From assembly GCA_025996895.1 (NCBI GenBank), contig BNTW01000014.1, positions 1-42,733 of the forward strand: a stretch of 42,733 nt of DNA. Reading direction: 5' to 3'. Source of the DNA: Bacteroidia bacterium. Its GTDB lineage: Bacteria; Bacteroidota; Bacteroidia; Bacteroidales; Azobacteroidaceae. A program made the position numbers and the translations under genes. Positions within the stretch are counted from its first letter, which is position 1; each line of letters begins with the position of its first letter. This document shows, in pieces, positions 36,086 through 42,733 of the stretch. The notes below the pieces were generated by a model, which saw nothing but the letters and a program-made list of their open reading frames with translations, had not been told where the DNA came from and did no database searches.

Positions 36086-37834
36086 TCAAATTCCTAACGA
36101 CCGGCGGACAGCTTCGATTTTAGCTTCGGCAGAGGCGTCGGCTTCCGTCAGTTCTTCCCGAGAGCTGACTTTACTGTGGATTTCGACGTAAAACTTGATT
36201 TTCGGCTCTGTTCCCGAAGGACGAATAGACACTTTTGTACCGTCTTCCGCAAAATATTGCAGCACATTCGACGTAGTCGGCATATCCAGCGTAACCCGTT
36301 CATTTTCAACAATATCTGTGCCCGTCAATTTGGCAAAATCCTTAATGAAAAAGATTTTAGAGCCGGCGAGTTCCGTCATCGGGTGTTCGCGGTAGTTTTT
36401 CATCATCGCTTCGATTTCTTCCGCACCCGATTTGCCCTGTTTCACAACCGAAATTCCTTTTTCTTTTGAAAATCCATATTCCACATAAATGTCTTGAAGC
36501 AGTTCATAAACGGTTTTGCCCTGTTCTTTTGCCCATGCGGCAATCTCAGCCAACAACATACACGCGGAAACGGCATCTTTGTCGCGTACAAAATCTTCAG
36601 CCAAGAATCCGTAGCTTTCTTCGCCGCCGCCGATATAAGTCCGTTTATTTTCGTTCTGGCGAATGACGTCGGCAATCCACTTGAAACCGGTATAACAGTC
36701 ATACATTTTCACGCCATTCTTTTTGGCGATATTTTTCACCAATTCAGTTGATACAATGGTTTTTACGATGTATTCGTTGCCTTTCAACCGGTCTAATTCT
36801 TTCCAGCGGGTAATCAGATAATACAGGAAAATCAGCAGTGTTTGGTTTCCGTTCAGCAACACAAATTCACCGTTTTTGTTGCGGACGGCAGCCCCTACGC
36901 GGTCGGCATCGGGGTCGGAAGCCATGACCAAGTCTGCGCCGGTTTCGATGGCTTTTTCCACCGCCATTTTCAATGCGGCCGCTTCTTCGGGATTGGGCGA
37001 ATGTACGGTCGGAAAATCGCCGCTGATGACGTCCTGTTCCGGAACATGAATGATATTTTCAAAACCCAACGCTTTCAACGCTTTGGGAATCAAGGTGATA
37101 CCTGTTCCATGAATGGGTGTATAGACAATTTTGATGTCCTTGTGCTTCCGGATAGCTTCTTTGGAAAGCGAAATCGTCAATAAATCGTTAATATAATCGT
37201 CGTCGATTTGGTGGTCTAACAGCGTGATCAATGGTGGATTTCCTTTGAAATGAATGTCTTTGACCGAAGTTACCTGATTGACTTCCGCAATGATATTTTT
37301 ATCGTGCGGGGCAATCACCTGCGCTCCATCGTCCCAATAGGCTTTATAGCCGTTGTATTCTTTTGGATTGTGCGAAGCCGTGATACAAATTCCGCTTTGG
37401 CAACCCAATTTTCGAATCGCATAACTGATTTCGGGTGTCGGACGCAAATCGGGAAATAAATAAACCTTAATGCCGTTGGCGGAAAATATTTCGGCCGATT
37501 TTTCGGCAAACAAGCGGCTGTTGTTCCGGCAGTCGTGGCCGATCACTACACTGATTTGGGGCAATTTGGCAAATTCTTTTTTCAGATAATTCGCCAAACC
37601 TTGCGTCGCCGCGCCTACGGTATAAATATTCATGCGGTTAGATCCTGCGCCCATGATACCGCGCAATCCGCCTGTTCCAAATTCCAAATCTTTATAAAAG
37701 GCCTCAATCAAATCGGTTGGATCTTCCTTATTCAGCAAATTCTGTACGTCTTTGCGCGTTTCCACGTCGTAATCTTCGTTCAACCAAGCAGTTGCTTTCG
37801 TCTTTACCTGTTTTAATAAAATTTCGTCAATCAT
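36086..37834 (-). CDS. Phospho-sugar mutase (phosphoglucomutase/phosphomannomutase)
   Basis: 582 aa, alpha-D-phosphohexomutase family of the long PGM2-like type. The phosphoserine is Ser154 in TASHNPKEYNGYK; the metal loop is SDPDADRVG, the sugar loop GGGEESYGF, and the phosphate-binding loop RPSGTEPKIKFY. It interconverts hexose 1- and 6-phosphates; with manC in the same gene cluster, mannose 1-phosphate supply is plausible, but the sugar specificity cannot be read from sequence. It is 21 nt downstream of the Uma2 gene. Confidence 0.92.
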   Translation of the reverse strand: MIDEILLKQVKTKATAWLNEDYDVETRKDVQNLLNKEDPTDLIEAFYKDLEFGTGGLRGIMGAGSNRMNIYTVGAATQGLANYLKKEFAKLPQISVVIGHDCRNNSRLFAEKSAEIFSANGIKVYLFPDLRPTPEISYAIRKLGCQSGICITASHNPKEYNGYKAYWDDGAQVIAPHDKNIIAEVNQVTSVKDIHFKGNPPLITLLDHQIDDDYINDLLTISLSKEAIRKHKDIKIVYTPIHGTGITLIPKALKALGFENIIHVPEQDVISGDFPTVHSPNPEEAAALKMAVEKAIETGADLVMASDPDADRVGAAVRNKNGEFVLLNGNQTLLIFLYYLITRWKELDRLKGNEYIVKTIVSTELVKNIAKKNGVKMYDCYTGFKWIADVIRQNENKRTYIGGGEESYGFLAEDFVRDKDAVSACMLLAEIAAWAKEQGKTVYELLQDIYVEYGFSKEKGISVVKQGKSGAEEIEAMMKNYREHPMTELAGSKIFFIKDFAKLTGTDIVENERVTLDMPTTSNVLQYFAEDGTKVSIRPSGTEPKIKFYVEIHSKVSSREELTEADASAEAKIEAVRRSLGI

Positions 37835-37855
37835 AAGATATGTATTTTATGTTTT

Positions 37856-38485
37856 TTATTCTTGAAACAATTCTTCAAGGTCGATTTCCAATCCTTTGAA
37901 AATCGAAACCGGAACTTTTCCTTCAAATTCGTAAGCTATACCGTTGTCAAATTTCCCGTTTTCCTGCAATTTGAATACGGTAACCCCCTTTTGTCGAGGG
38001 AAAACCACCCAATATTCGCGAACGCCGGCCTCTTCATACAAAAAGAATTTTTCGTTCAGGTCGCGTTTGGCTGTTGAAGGCGATTGCACTTCCACGATCA
38101 AATCGGGCGCACCGAGACAACCGGCTTCGTCTAATTTCTTCGGATCACAAATCACACAGATGTCGGGTTGTACAACTGTATAAATCTGATTATCAGCCGT
38201 TTCGTCGTTTTTTGGAAAACGTACATCAAAAGGCGCGTGATAAACCTTACATTTTCCTTTTCGTCTTTTTACAAAAGACCATATATTGGCAAATATCTCA
38301 CCCGATAATCCCGAATGAAAGCGTGTCGGCGCACTCAACACATAAACGATACCGTTAATTATTTCTCTGCGGACATCGTCTGTCCAGGTCAGATAATCGG
38401 CATAAGTATAAAGTTGAGCATTTGTTATATAAACCCCCGCCGGTTCTTCCGCTTTTTGTTCTAAATGTTCATTATCAGGTTCCAT
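37856..38485 (-). CDS. Uma2 (DUF820) family putative nuclease
   Basis: 209 aa. The Uma2 core is APDLIVEVQSPSTAKRDLNEKFFLYEEAGVREYWVV near residues 125-160, a restriction-endonuclease-like PD-(D/E)xK fold in which PDL and the EV pair carry the metal ligands and K of NEK follows. These proteins often occur in mobile or multi-copy settings; here it sits inside a metabolic gene cluster. Biological role unknown. Gap to the upstream dipeptidase gene is 6 nt. Confidence 0.88.
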   Translation of the reverse strand: MEPDNEHLEQKAEEPAGVYITNAQLYTYADYLTWTDDVRREIINGIVYVLSAPTRFHSGLSGEIFANIWSFVKRRKGKCKVYHAPFDVRFPKNDETADNQIYTVVQPDICVICDPKKLDEAGCLGAPDLIVEVQSPSTAKRDLNEKFFLYEEAGVREYWVVFPRQKGVTVFKLQENGKFDNGIAYEFEGKVPVSIFKGLEIDLEELFQE

Positions 38486-38491
38486 AAATTT

Positions 38492-40123
38492 TTATTTTAT
38501 TTCTTTTTCCTTCAAAAAATCGCCGGTTTGTTTCACAATCTCGCGCAAATAATTTTCGTCCCATTTCGGACGGTTGGGATATTGCGAACTACCATATTGA
38601 TTAGTAATTAACTTTCCGTCAGCCTCTTTCTTCACACAGCCGTCCATGTATTTGACGATTAAATATTCGCCCAGCGATTTCCATTCGGCTAATGCTTTTT
38701 GCGCCGTTTCTACACTATAATGAGTAAGAAAAGCCACAGCCGCTTTTTTATTGGAAAGCCGTATGGCTTTGTCTTCCACTTGCGGTTGAATTTCGATGTA
38801 GGCATTTTCCAATCCGTCCTGCAAAGGTTTCGTGTCTAAAATCATTTGGTCGTAACGGTTGTACGCCATATTGGCCACCCAATTATGCACCCAAAACGCA
38901 GAAGTCCAGGAAAAATGCGTGAAATCGCCGTTGCCCACGCGGTAACATTCCGGTGTTTCGGTCATACAGGCATACATCGGCGTATAAACCGTAAAACGTG
39001 CATCATCGACACCAAACCAGAACACACCGCCGACTTCGTCCGGCAAGAAACAGCGCATTTGTCCCACAAAAGTGAAACCGGTTTGCTGCGTGGAAACCGG
39101 CCGTTCGAAACCGTATTTTACGCTATCGACTGTAAAAGCCAACGGGTGGAAACGGTAGGGCGAATGAAACGGCCCCGCACCCAAGTCTTTCGTCGGGTCG
39201 AAAATCGTCCCTTCGTAATGGTCACGCATCATATCCATTAAATCCTTTACATTCAACAACTTATTCGGTTTTACATATAATGGCATTGGCGTCGGGTCTT
39301 CCCCTAAAATATAAGGTAACCATTGCTGTGCCTGGTCGGTATAATGATTGTAAAAACTCCACACGCGGGCTTCGCAGAAACGCAAACCGCCCCAATCCAA
39401 CGGATTATAGGCTTTGGAAAAGCTGAAATCTGCGTCATTTCCCGAAAAATAACCTTTTTGTCGGGCAAATGTGATGACATCTTCCGAATACAGGCAATTT
39501 TCTTTATCATTCAGCGGAAATTGATGGATACGCGCCTGATTGGCATGCGCCGAAATGCAGTCGTCGGGAATACGCACAGCCACCCAGACTGCACCTTTGT
39601 TGCCGGTGCCCTTTCCAATCATTTCCATAATCCACACTTCATTTTTATCGACAATCGAAAAGGATTCGCCTTCGCTGTAATAGCCGTATTTCGCTACCAA
39701 ACCGGTCATGACTTTAATTGCTTCGCGTGCGGTTTTTGCGCGTTGCAATGCAAGGTAAATTAAACTGCCGTAATCGATAATCGCTGTTGTATCCACCAAT
39801 TCCTCGCGTCCTCCCCAAGTGGTTTCGCCGATACAAAGCTGATGTTCGTTCATATTTCCAACTACATTGTAGGTTTCGGCAACCTGCGGAATTTTCCCCA
39901 GATATTTGTGCGTATCCCATTCATAAACGTCCAACAGTGTGCCGGGCGCGTGTTTTCCCGCCGGCCAGTGATATAATTCGCCATACAGGGCGTAACTGTC
40001 GGCCGAATAAGTGACAAACGTAGAGCCGTCGGTCGAGGCATTTTTTCCCACTAACAAATTGGTGCAAGCCCAACTATTTACCGTAAAAAAGCCAAGCAGG
40101 CCAATTAACATCGTTTTTTTCAT
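38492..40123 (-). CDS. Secreted C69-family dipeptidase
   Basis: 543 aa. The signal peptide ends at ...VNSWA, exposing Cys20 of CTNLLVGKNAS as the N-terminal nucleophile of an Ntn hydrolase; C69 (dipeptidase A-like) enzymes share this CTN/CT start. Further family features are DGSTFVTYSADSY, IGETTWGGRE, WIMEMIG and ISAHANQARIHQF. It should cleave dipeptides in the periplasm or outside the cell. It follows manC by 9 nt and precedes the Uma2 gene by 6 nt. Confidence 0.92.
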   Translation of the reverse strand: MKKTMLIGLLGFFTVNSWACTNLLVGKNASTDGSTFVTYSADSYALYGELYHWPAGKHAPGTLLDVYEWDTHKYLGKIPQVAETYNVVGNMNEHQLCIGETTWGGREELVDTTAIIDYGSLIYLALQRAKTAREAIKVMTGLVAKYGYYSEGESFSIVDKNEVWIMEMIGKGTGNKGAVWVAVRIPDDCISAHANQARIHQFPLNDKENCLYSEDVITFARQKGYFSGNDADFSFSKAYNPLDWGGLRFCEARVWSFYNHYTDQAQQWLPYILGEDPTPMPLYVKPNKLLNVKDLMDMMRDHYEGTIFDPTKDLGAGPFHSPYRFHPLAFTVDSVKYGFERPVSTQQTGFTFVGQMRCFLPDEVGGVFWFGVDDARFTVYTPMYACMTETPECYRVGNGDFTHFSWTSAFWVHNWVANMAYNRYDQMILDTKPLQDGLENAYIEIQPQVEDKAIRLSNKKAAVAFLTHYSVETAQKALAEWKSLGEYLIVKYMDGCVKKEADGKLITNQYGSSQYPNRPKWDENYLREIVKQTGDFLKEKEIK

Positions 40124-40132
40124 ATATGCTTA

Positions 40133-41209
40133 TTATAAATATTCTGTTCCGTATTTCATATTCACGTCGGTCACAAACTGCTTGATACGCTGTTCTTCCG
40201 ATTTTTGGCAAACCAGCAACACATTGTCCGATTCGACAATGATGTAATCTTCCAACCCTTGCACCACGCCCAATTTGCCGTCGGCCAAAATCACTAAATT
40301 ATCCTTACTTTCGATAAACAGCGACCGGCACTTCAATGCGGTGTTTTGTTTCGTATCTTTTTCGGCCAAGTCATATAGCGATCCCCACGTTCCCAAATCC
40401 GACCAGCCGAAATCGGCCATCAACATGTATACGTTGTCGGCTTTTTCCATAATCCCGTAATCGATGGAAATATTTTGACACATCGGATATTCTTCTTCAA
40501 TAAAAGCCTGTTCCCCAGTCGTATTATATTTGCCTGCGCCTCGATTGAAACGGGTGCTGATGTCCGGCAGATGTTTGGCAAAGGCATCCAGAATGGTTTT
40601 TACGTTCCAAATAAAAATTCCCGAATTCCAAAAGAAATCGCCGCTTTCGTAAAAAACTTTAGCCAGTTCCAGATTAGGTTTTTCGGTGAAAGCCTTCACT
40701 TTTTGGATATTATCTTCCCCGCCTTCCGCCGTTTGAATATAACCGTAACCGGTTTCGGGACGGCTCGGCTTCACTCCCAATGTCAGCAACGTCGGAAATT
40801 TCTGCACAAAATTCAATCCGGTCTGGATATTCCGCAAAAAATGTTGTTCCTGCAAAATCAGGTGGTCGGCCGGAGTAATCACCAAATTTGCATTCGGATT
40901 AATCGCATAAATATGATAGGCGGCGTAGGCAATGCACGGTGCGGTATTCCGGCGCGTAGGCTCTAATAAAATCTGGTTGTCCTTCAATTCGGGAAGTTGT
41001 TCCTTCACCAAATCCGCATACAGGCGGTTGGTTGCAATGTAGATATTTTCCGCAGGAATCAATTGATTGAAACGATCGAACGTTTGTTGCAAAAGCGAAC
41101 GGCCGATGCCAAAAAAATCGAGAAATTGTTTCGGTTTGTTTTCGCGGCTAAACGGCCAGAACCGGCTCCCAATTCCTCCACTCATGATAACGCAATAATT
41201 GTCCTTCAT
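40133..41209 (-). CDS. manC: Mannose-1-phosphate guanylyltransferase
   Basis: 358 aa, the single-domain form without the isomerase half. It makes GDP-mannose from mannose 1-phosphate and GTP. The nucleotide motif is MSGGIGSRFWPFSRENKPKQFL at the N terminus; FTEKPNLE, NSGIFIWN and MEKADNVYMLMADFGWSDLGTWGS are family motifs. It leads a five-gene minus-strand cluster with gaps of 1-21 nt, driven by the promoter at 41239-41269. The symbol is by function; annotations also use rfbM. Confidence 0.93.
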   Translation of the reverse strand: MKDNYCVIMSGGIGSRFWPFSRENKPKQFLDFFGIGRSLLQQTFDRFNQLIPAENIYIATNRLYADLVKEQLPELKDNQILLEPTRRNTAPCIAYAAYHIYAINPNANLVITPADHLILQEQHFLRNIQTGLNFVQKFPTLLTLGVKPSRPETGYGYIQTAEGGEDNIQKVKAFTEKPNLELAKVFYESGDFFWNSGIFIWNVKTILDAFAKHLPDISTRFNRGAGKYNTTGEQAFIEEEYPMCQNISIDYGIMEKADNVYMLMADFGWSDLGTWGSLYDLAEKDTKQNTALKCRSLFIESKDNLVILADGKLGVVQGLEDYIIVESDNVLLVCQKSEEQRIKQFVTDVNMKYGTEYL

Positions 41210-41238
41210 TGTATAACTGATTTAAGAATTATGAAAGA

Positions 41239-41269
41239 CAAAAGTACAAATTATTTGGGAATTTGCCAA
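41239..41269 (-). promoter_or_regulatory. Promoter of the manC cluster (Bacteroidota type)
   Basis: On the minus strand TTG (41269-41267), a 20-nt spacer, TACTTTTG (41246-41239), 29 nt before the manC ATG. The upstream half lies within the end of rlmN. Confidence 0.7.
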
Positions 41270-42282
41270 TTCTTACGTTTGTTTGACGAAAGCATGCCGC
41301 AAGCAGCCAAAATATCTTCGCCCCGCGACGCCCGAATGGTGGCCGTAATGCCTTGTGCGTTCAAAATATCGCGAAAAACAATCAGGATGTCCGGATTAGA
41401 CGGCGGCAAGTTGATTTCGGGAATTGGATGGTACCGGATTAAATTGACGCGGCAGGGAATATCTTTGAGTAATTGTGCCAGCGCGAGTGCGTGCTTCCGG
41501 TCGTCGTTCAATCCGCCAAATAAAATGTATTCAAACGAAACCCGCCGTTGATGAGCAAAATCCGCCGAACGGATAATATTTAAAACTTCCGTCAAAGGAT
41601 AGACTTTTTCAACAGGCATCAGCGATAGCCTTTCAGCAGAGTAGGGGGAATGCAGGCTGATGGCCAAATGGGCTTTGCTCTCGTTCAGGAAACGTTTCAA
41701 TCCGGGAATCAGGCCGATAGTCGAAACCGTAATCCGCTTCGGACTCCACGCAAAACCGTAATCGGCCGTCAAAATTTCCAATGCTTTCAGGACTTCATCC
41801 ATATTATCCATCGGCTCGCCCATGCCCATAAAAACAACATTTGTCAGCGCGTCGCTTTCGGGAACGGATAGCAGTTGATTGAGTATATCGCCGGCGGTCA
41901 GTTGTTCCGAAAATCCCTGTTTGCCGGTCATGCAAAACAGGCAATTCATCTTGCAACCTACTTGCGACGAAACGCAAAGCGTCGCGCGGTCTTTGTCGGG
42001 AATATACACCGTTTCGATAAAATGACCGGTCGAGGCCGGGAACAGATACTTAACGGTTCCGTCTGTCGAGGTCTGTTTTTCCGTGTATTCGTTTCGTCCG
42101 ACGATGTACTTCTCTTTCAATAAGTTACGGTGATTTAACGAAAGATTGGTCATTTCGTCTATCGAAAACACTTTTTTCCGGTATAACCAATCGACTATCT
42201 GTCCAGCTGCAAAAGCCGGTAGGGCCAAGTCTTTGACCATCGTTTTTAATTCTTCTAATGTCTTGCCCAACAAGATTTCCAT
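41251..42282 (-). CDS. rlmN: Dual-specificity 23S rRNA/tRNA adenine-C2 methyltransferase RlmN
   Basis: 343 aa. RlmN is a radical-SAM enzyme that methylates A2503 of 23S rRNA and A37 of some tRNAs. The [4Fe-4S] cysteines are Cys110, Cys114 and Cys117 in GCKMNCLFCMTG; the C-terminal Cys328 in DILAACGML is the second mechanistic cysteine. VFMGMGEPMDN is the SAM-binding GEP motif. Single gene with its own probable -7 box. It is separated from the third giant-gene copy by a terminator that belongs to that gene. Confidence 0.96.
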   Translation of the reverse strand: MEILLGKTLEELKTMVKDLALPAFAAGQIVDWLYRKKVFSIDEMTNLSLNHRNLLKEKYIVGRNEYTEKQTSTDGTVKYLFPASTGHFIETVYIPDKDRATLCVSSQVGCKMNCLFCMTGKQGFSEQLTAGDILNQLLSVPESDALTNVVFMGMGEPMDNMDEVLKALEILTADYGFAWSPKRITVSTIGLIPGLKRFLNESKAHLAISLHSPYSAERLSLMPVEKVYPLTEVLNIIRSADFAHQRRVSFEYILFGGLNDDRKHALALAQLLKDIPCRVNLIRYHPIPEINLPPSNPDILIVFRDILNAQGITATIRASRGEDILAACGMLSSNKRKNWQIPK

Positions 42283-42307
42283 TCGCTTGCAAATGTATAA
42301 TTTCGCT

Positions 42308-42315
42308 CAAAGATA
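42308..42315 (-). promoter_or_regulatory. Possible -7 box for rlmN
   Basis: TATCTTTG on the minus strand, 25 nt before the ATG; no TTG at the right distance. A second TACATTTG (42298-42291) is probably too close to the start codon. Confidence 0.45.
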
Positions 42316-42333
42316 AGGTATTTTTGTTGAAAT

Positions 42334-42362
42334 AAAAAAGGGGCGACCGCAAAGGCCGCCCC
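42334..42362 (-). terminator. Intrinsic terminator after giant gene 3
   Basis: On the minus strand GGGGCGGCC-tttgc-GGTCGCCCC, a 9-bp stem (one G-U pair), then TTTTTT. It belongs to the gtaggggcg palindrome family, so a repeat again serves as terminator. Located about 110 nt after the stop of the third giant gene. Confidence 0.8.
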
Positions 42363-42367
42363 TACCT

Positions 42368-42397
42368 CGGGAATTTGAATGTTATGCGAACTTCCCG
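42368..42397 (-). repeat. Conserved 3' hairpin after giant gene 3
   Basis: CGGGAA-(18 nt including gttcgcataacatt)-TTCCCG on the minus strand, matching 26811-26840 downstream of giant gene 2. The two 3' flanks are therefore homologous as well as the genes. Confidence 0.5.
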
Positions 42398-42414
42398 ATA
42401 TGTCGTTCTGTCCT

Positions 42415-42463
42415 GTCATTGCGTTTTCCCTGTCATTGCGCGCTTGACGCGCAATCCCCTGCC
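42415..42463. repeat. Palindromic repeat A after giant gene 3
   Basis: A half copy (gtcattgcgttttcc) then a full copy gtcattgcgcgctt-gacgcgcaatcccc. Both arms carry cgcgc in place of cgggc, keeping the pairing by paired changes. Confidence 0.8.
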
Positions 42464-42471
42464 CATCGTTA

Positions 42472-42733
42472 TTATTTCACAATAATTTTGTGCGTCTGCG
42501 TCTCCCCGTTGCCTAATACCGCCTTCACGATGTAAATCCCGGTAAGGGCGTTGCGCGCAACGCCCCTACGCAAATTCATCTGATATACATTATTCTCAAT
42601 CTTATTCGCTTGTTTTACTTTCCGTCCTTGCATATCGAATAATTCCACCGAATTGATCTTTTCCGGTGAAGAAACGGTTACTGTTTCATTGTCTTGATAA
42701 ATCGCGATTTTGTTTTCATTCTTTATCTCACTG
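42472..42733 (-). CDS. Third giant surface protein, T9SS sorting domain only (cut by window edge)
   Basis: The last 86 complete codons of a gene entering from the right end. It reads SEIKNENKIAIYQDNETVTVSS, KINSVELFDMQGRKVKQANKIENNVYQMNL, RRGVARNALTGIYIVKAVLGNGETQTHKIIVK, nearly identical to the end of giant protein 2, including the in-frame GTAGGGGCG palindrome (42542-42569). It is a T9SS type-A sorting domain. It runs opposite to the other two copies. The rest of the gene is outside the window. Confidence 0.9.
   Translation of the reverse strand, partial: SEIKNENKIAIYQDNETVTVSSPEKINSVELFDMQGRKVKQANKIENNVYQMNLRRGVARNALTGIYIVKAVLGNGETQTHKIIVK
42542..42569. repeat. GTAGGGGCG palindrome inside giant gene 3
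   Basis: 28 nt, same as 26609-26636 apart from one base that breaks one pair (gtaagggcg). Translated as RRGVARNALT in the sorting domain. Confidence 0.85.

Overview
The window comes from a member of the Bacteroidota, most likely Bacteroidales-like. The evidence is a trp operon in the order trpB-E-G-D-C-F-A, a SprA translocon gene of the type IX secretion system (T9SS), T9SS C-terminal sorting domains on several proteins, and promoters of the Bacteroidota form TTG-N19-TAnnTTTG. I cannot name a genus.

Layout. 1-650: the 3' end of an ISAzo13-type transposase and a remnant of a retropepsin-like protease. 652-7421 (minus strand): a complete seven-gene trp operon. It has its own promoter, a leader peptide with three consecutive Trp codons, and an intrinsic terminator that can be disrupted by a competing pairing, i.e. 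a classical ribosome-mediated attenuator. 7460-26706 (plus strand): two paralogous giant FG-GAP/VCBS surface proteins (1694 and 1685 aa) flank ruvA-sprA. Both paralogs sit behind an almost identical ~390-440 nt leader, and each leader starts with a textbook sigma-54 promoter. A third family member enters the window from the right end on the minus strand (42472-42733). 26918-34183: an MscS channel, truA, a secreted M6 metalloprotease, an AsmA-like membrane protein, a HAD hydrolase and an aminotransferase. 34172-42282 (minus strand): an Arc-like regulator with an SPFH protein, a likely operon manC - C69 dipeptidase - Uma2 - phosphohexomutase - DUF2461, and rlmN.

How the genes fit together. SprA is the outer-membrane channel through which T9SS cargo leaves the cell. 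The VCBS proteins and the M6 protease carry the sorting domain expected of such cargo. The manC and phosphohexomutase genes supply GDP-mannose and sugar phosphates, plausibly for surface glycans.

The most striking layer lies outside the gene list: several families of short repeats. (A) An inverted repeat of the gtcattgcggg...cccgcaatccc type lies between genes and also in frame inside trpF, trpG and the 3' end of trpC. (B) A bipartite C/G-rich element of ~95 nt lies in both giant-gene leaders and in frame inside the second giant gene. (C) GTAGGGGCG or GTAGAGACG palindromes lie in frame inside the giant genes. (D) Heptanucleotide tandem repeats directly precede the start codons of trpB, trpE and both giant genes. 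No tRNA, rRNA or CRISPR array was seen. All assignments are from reading the sequence; no database search was run.
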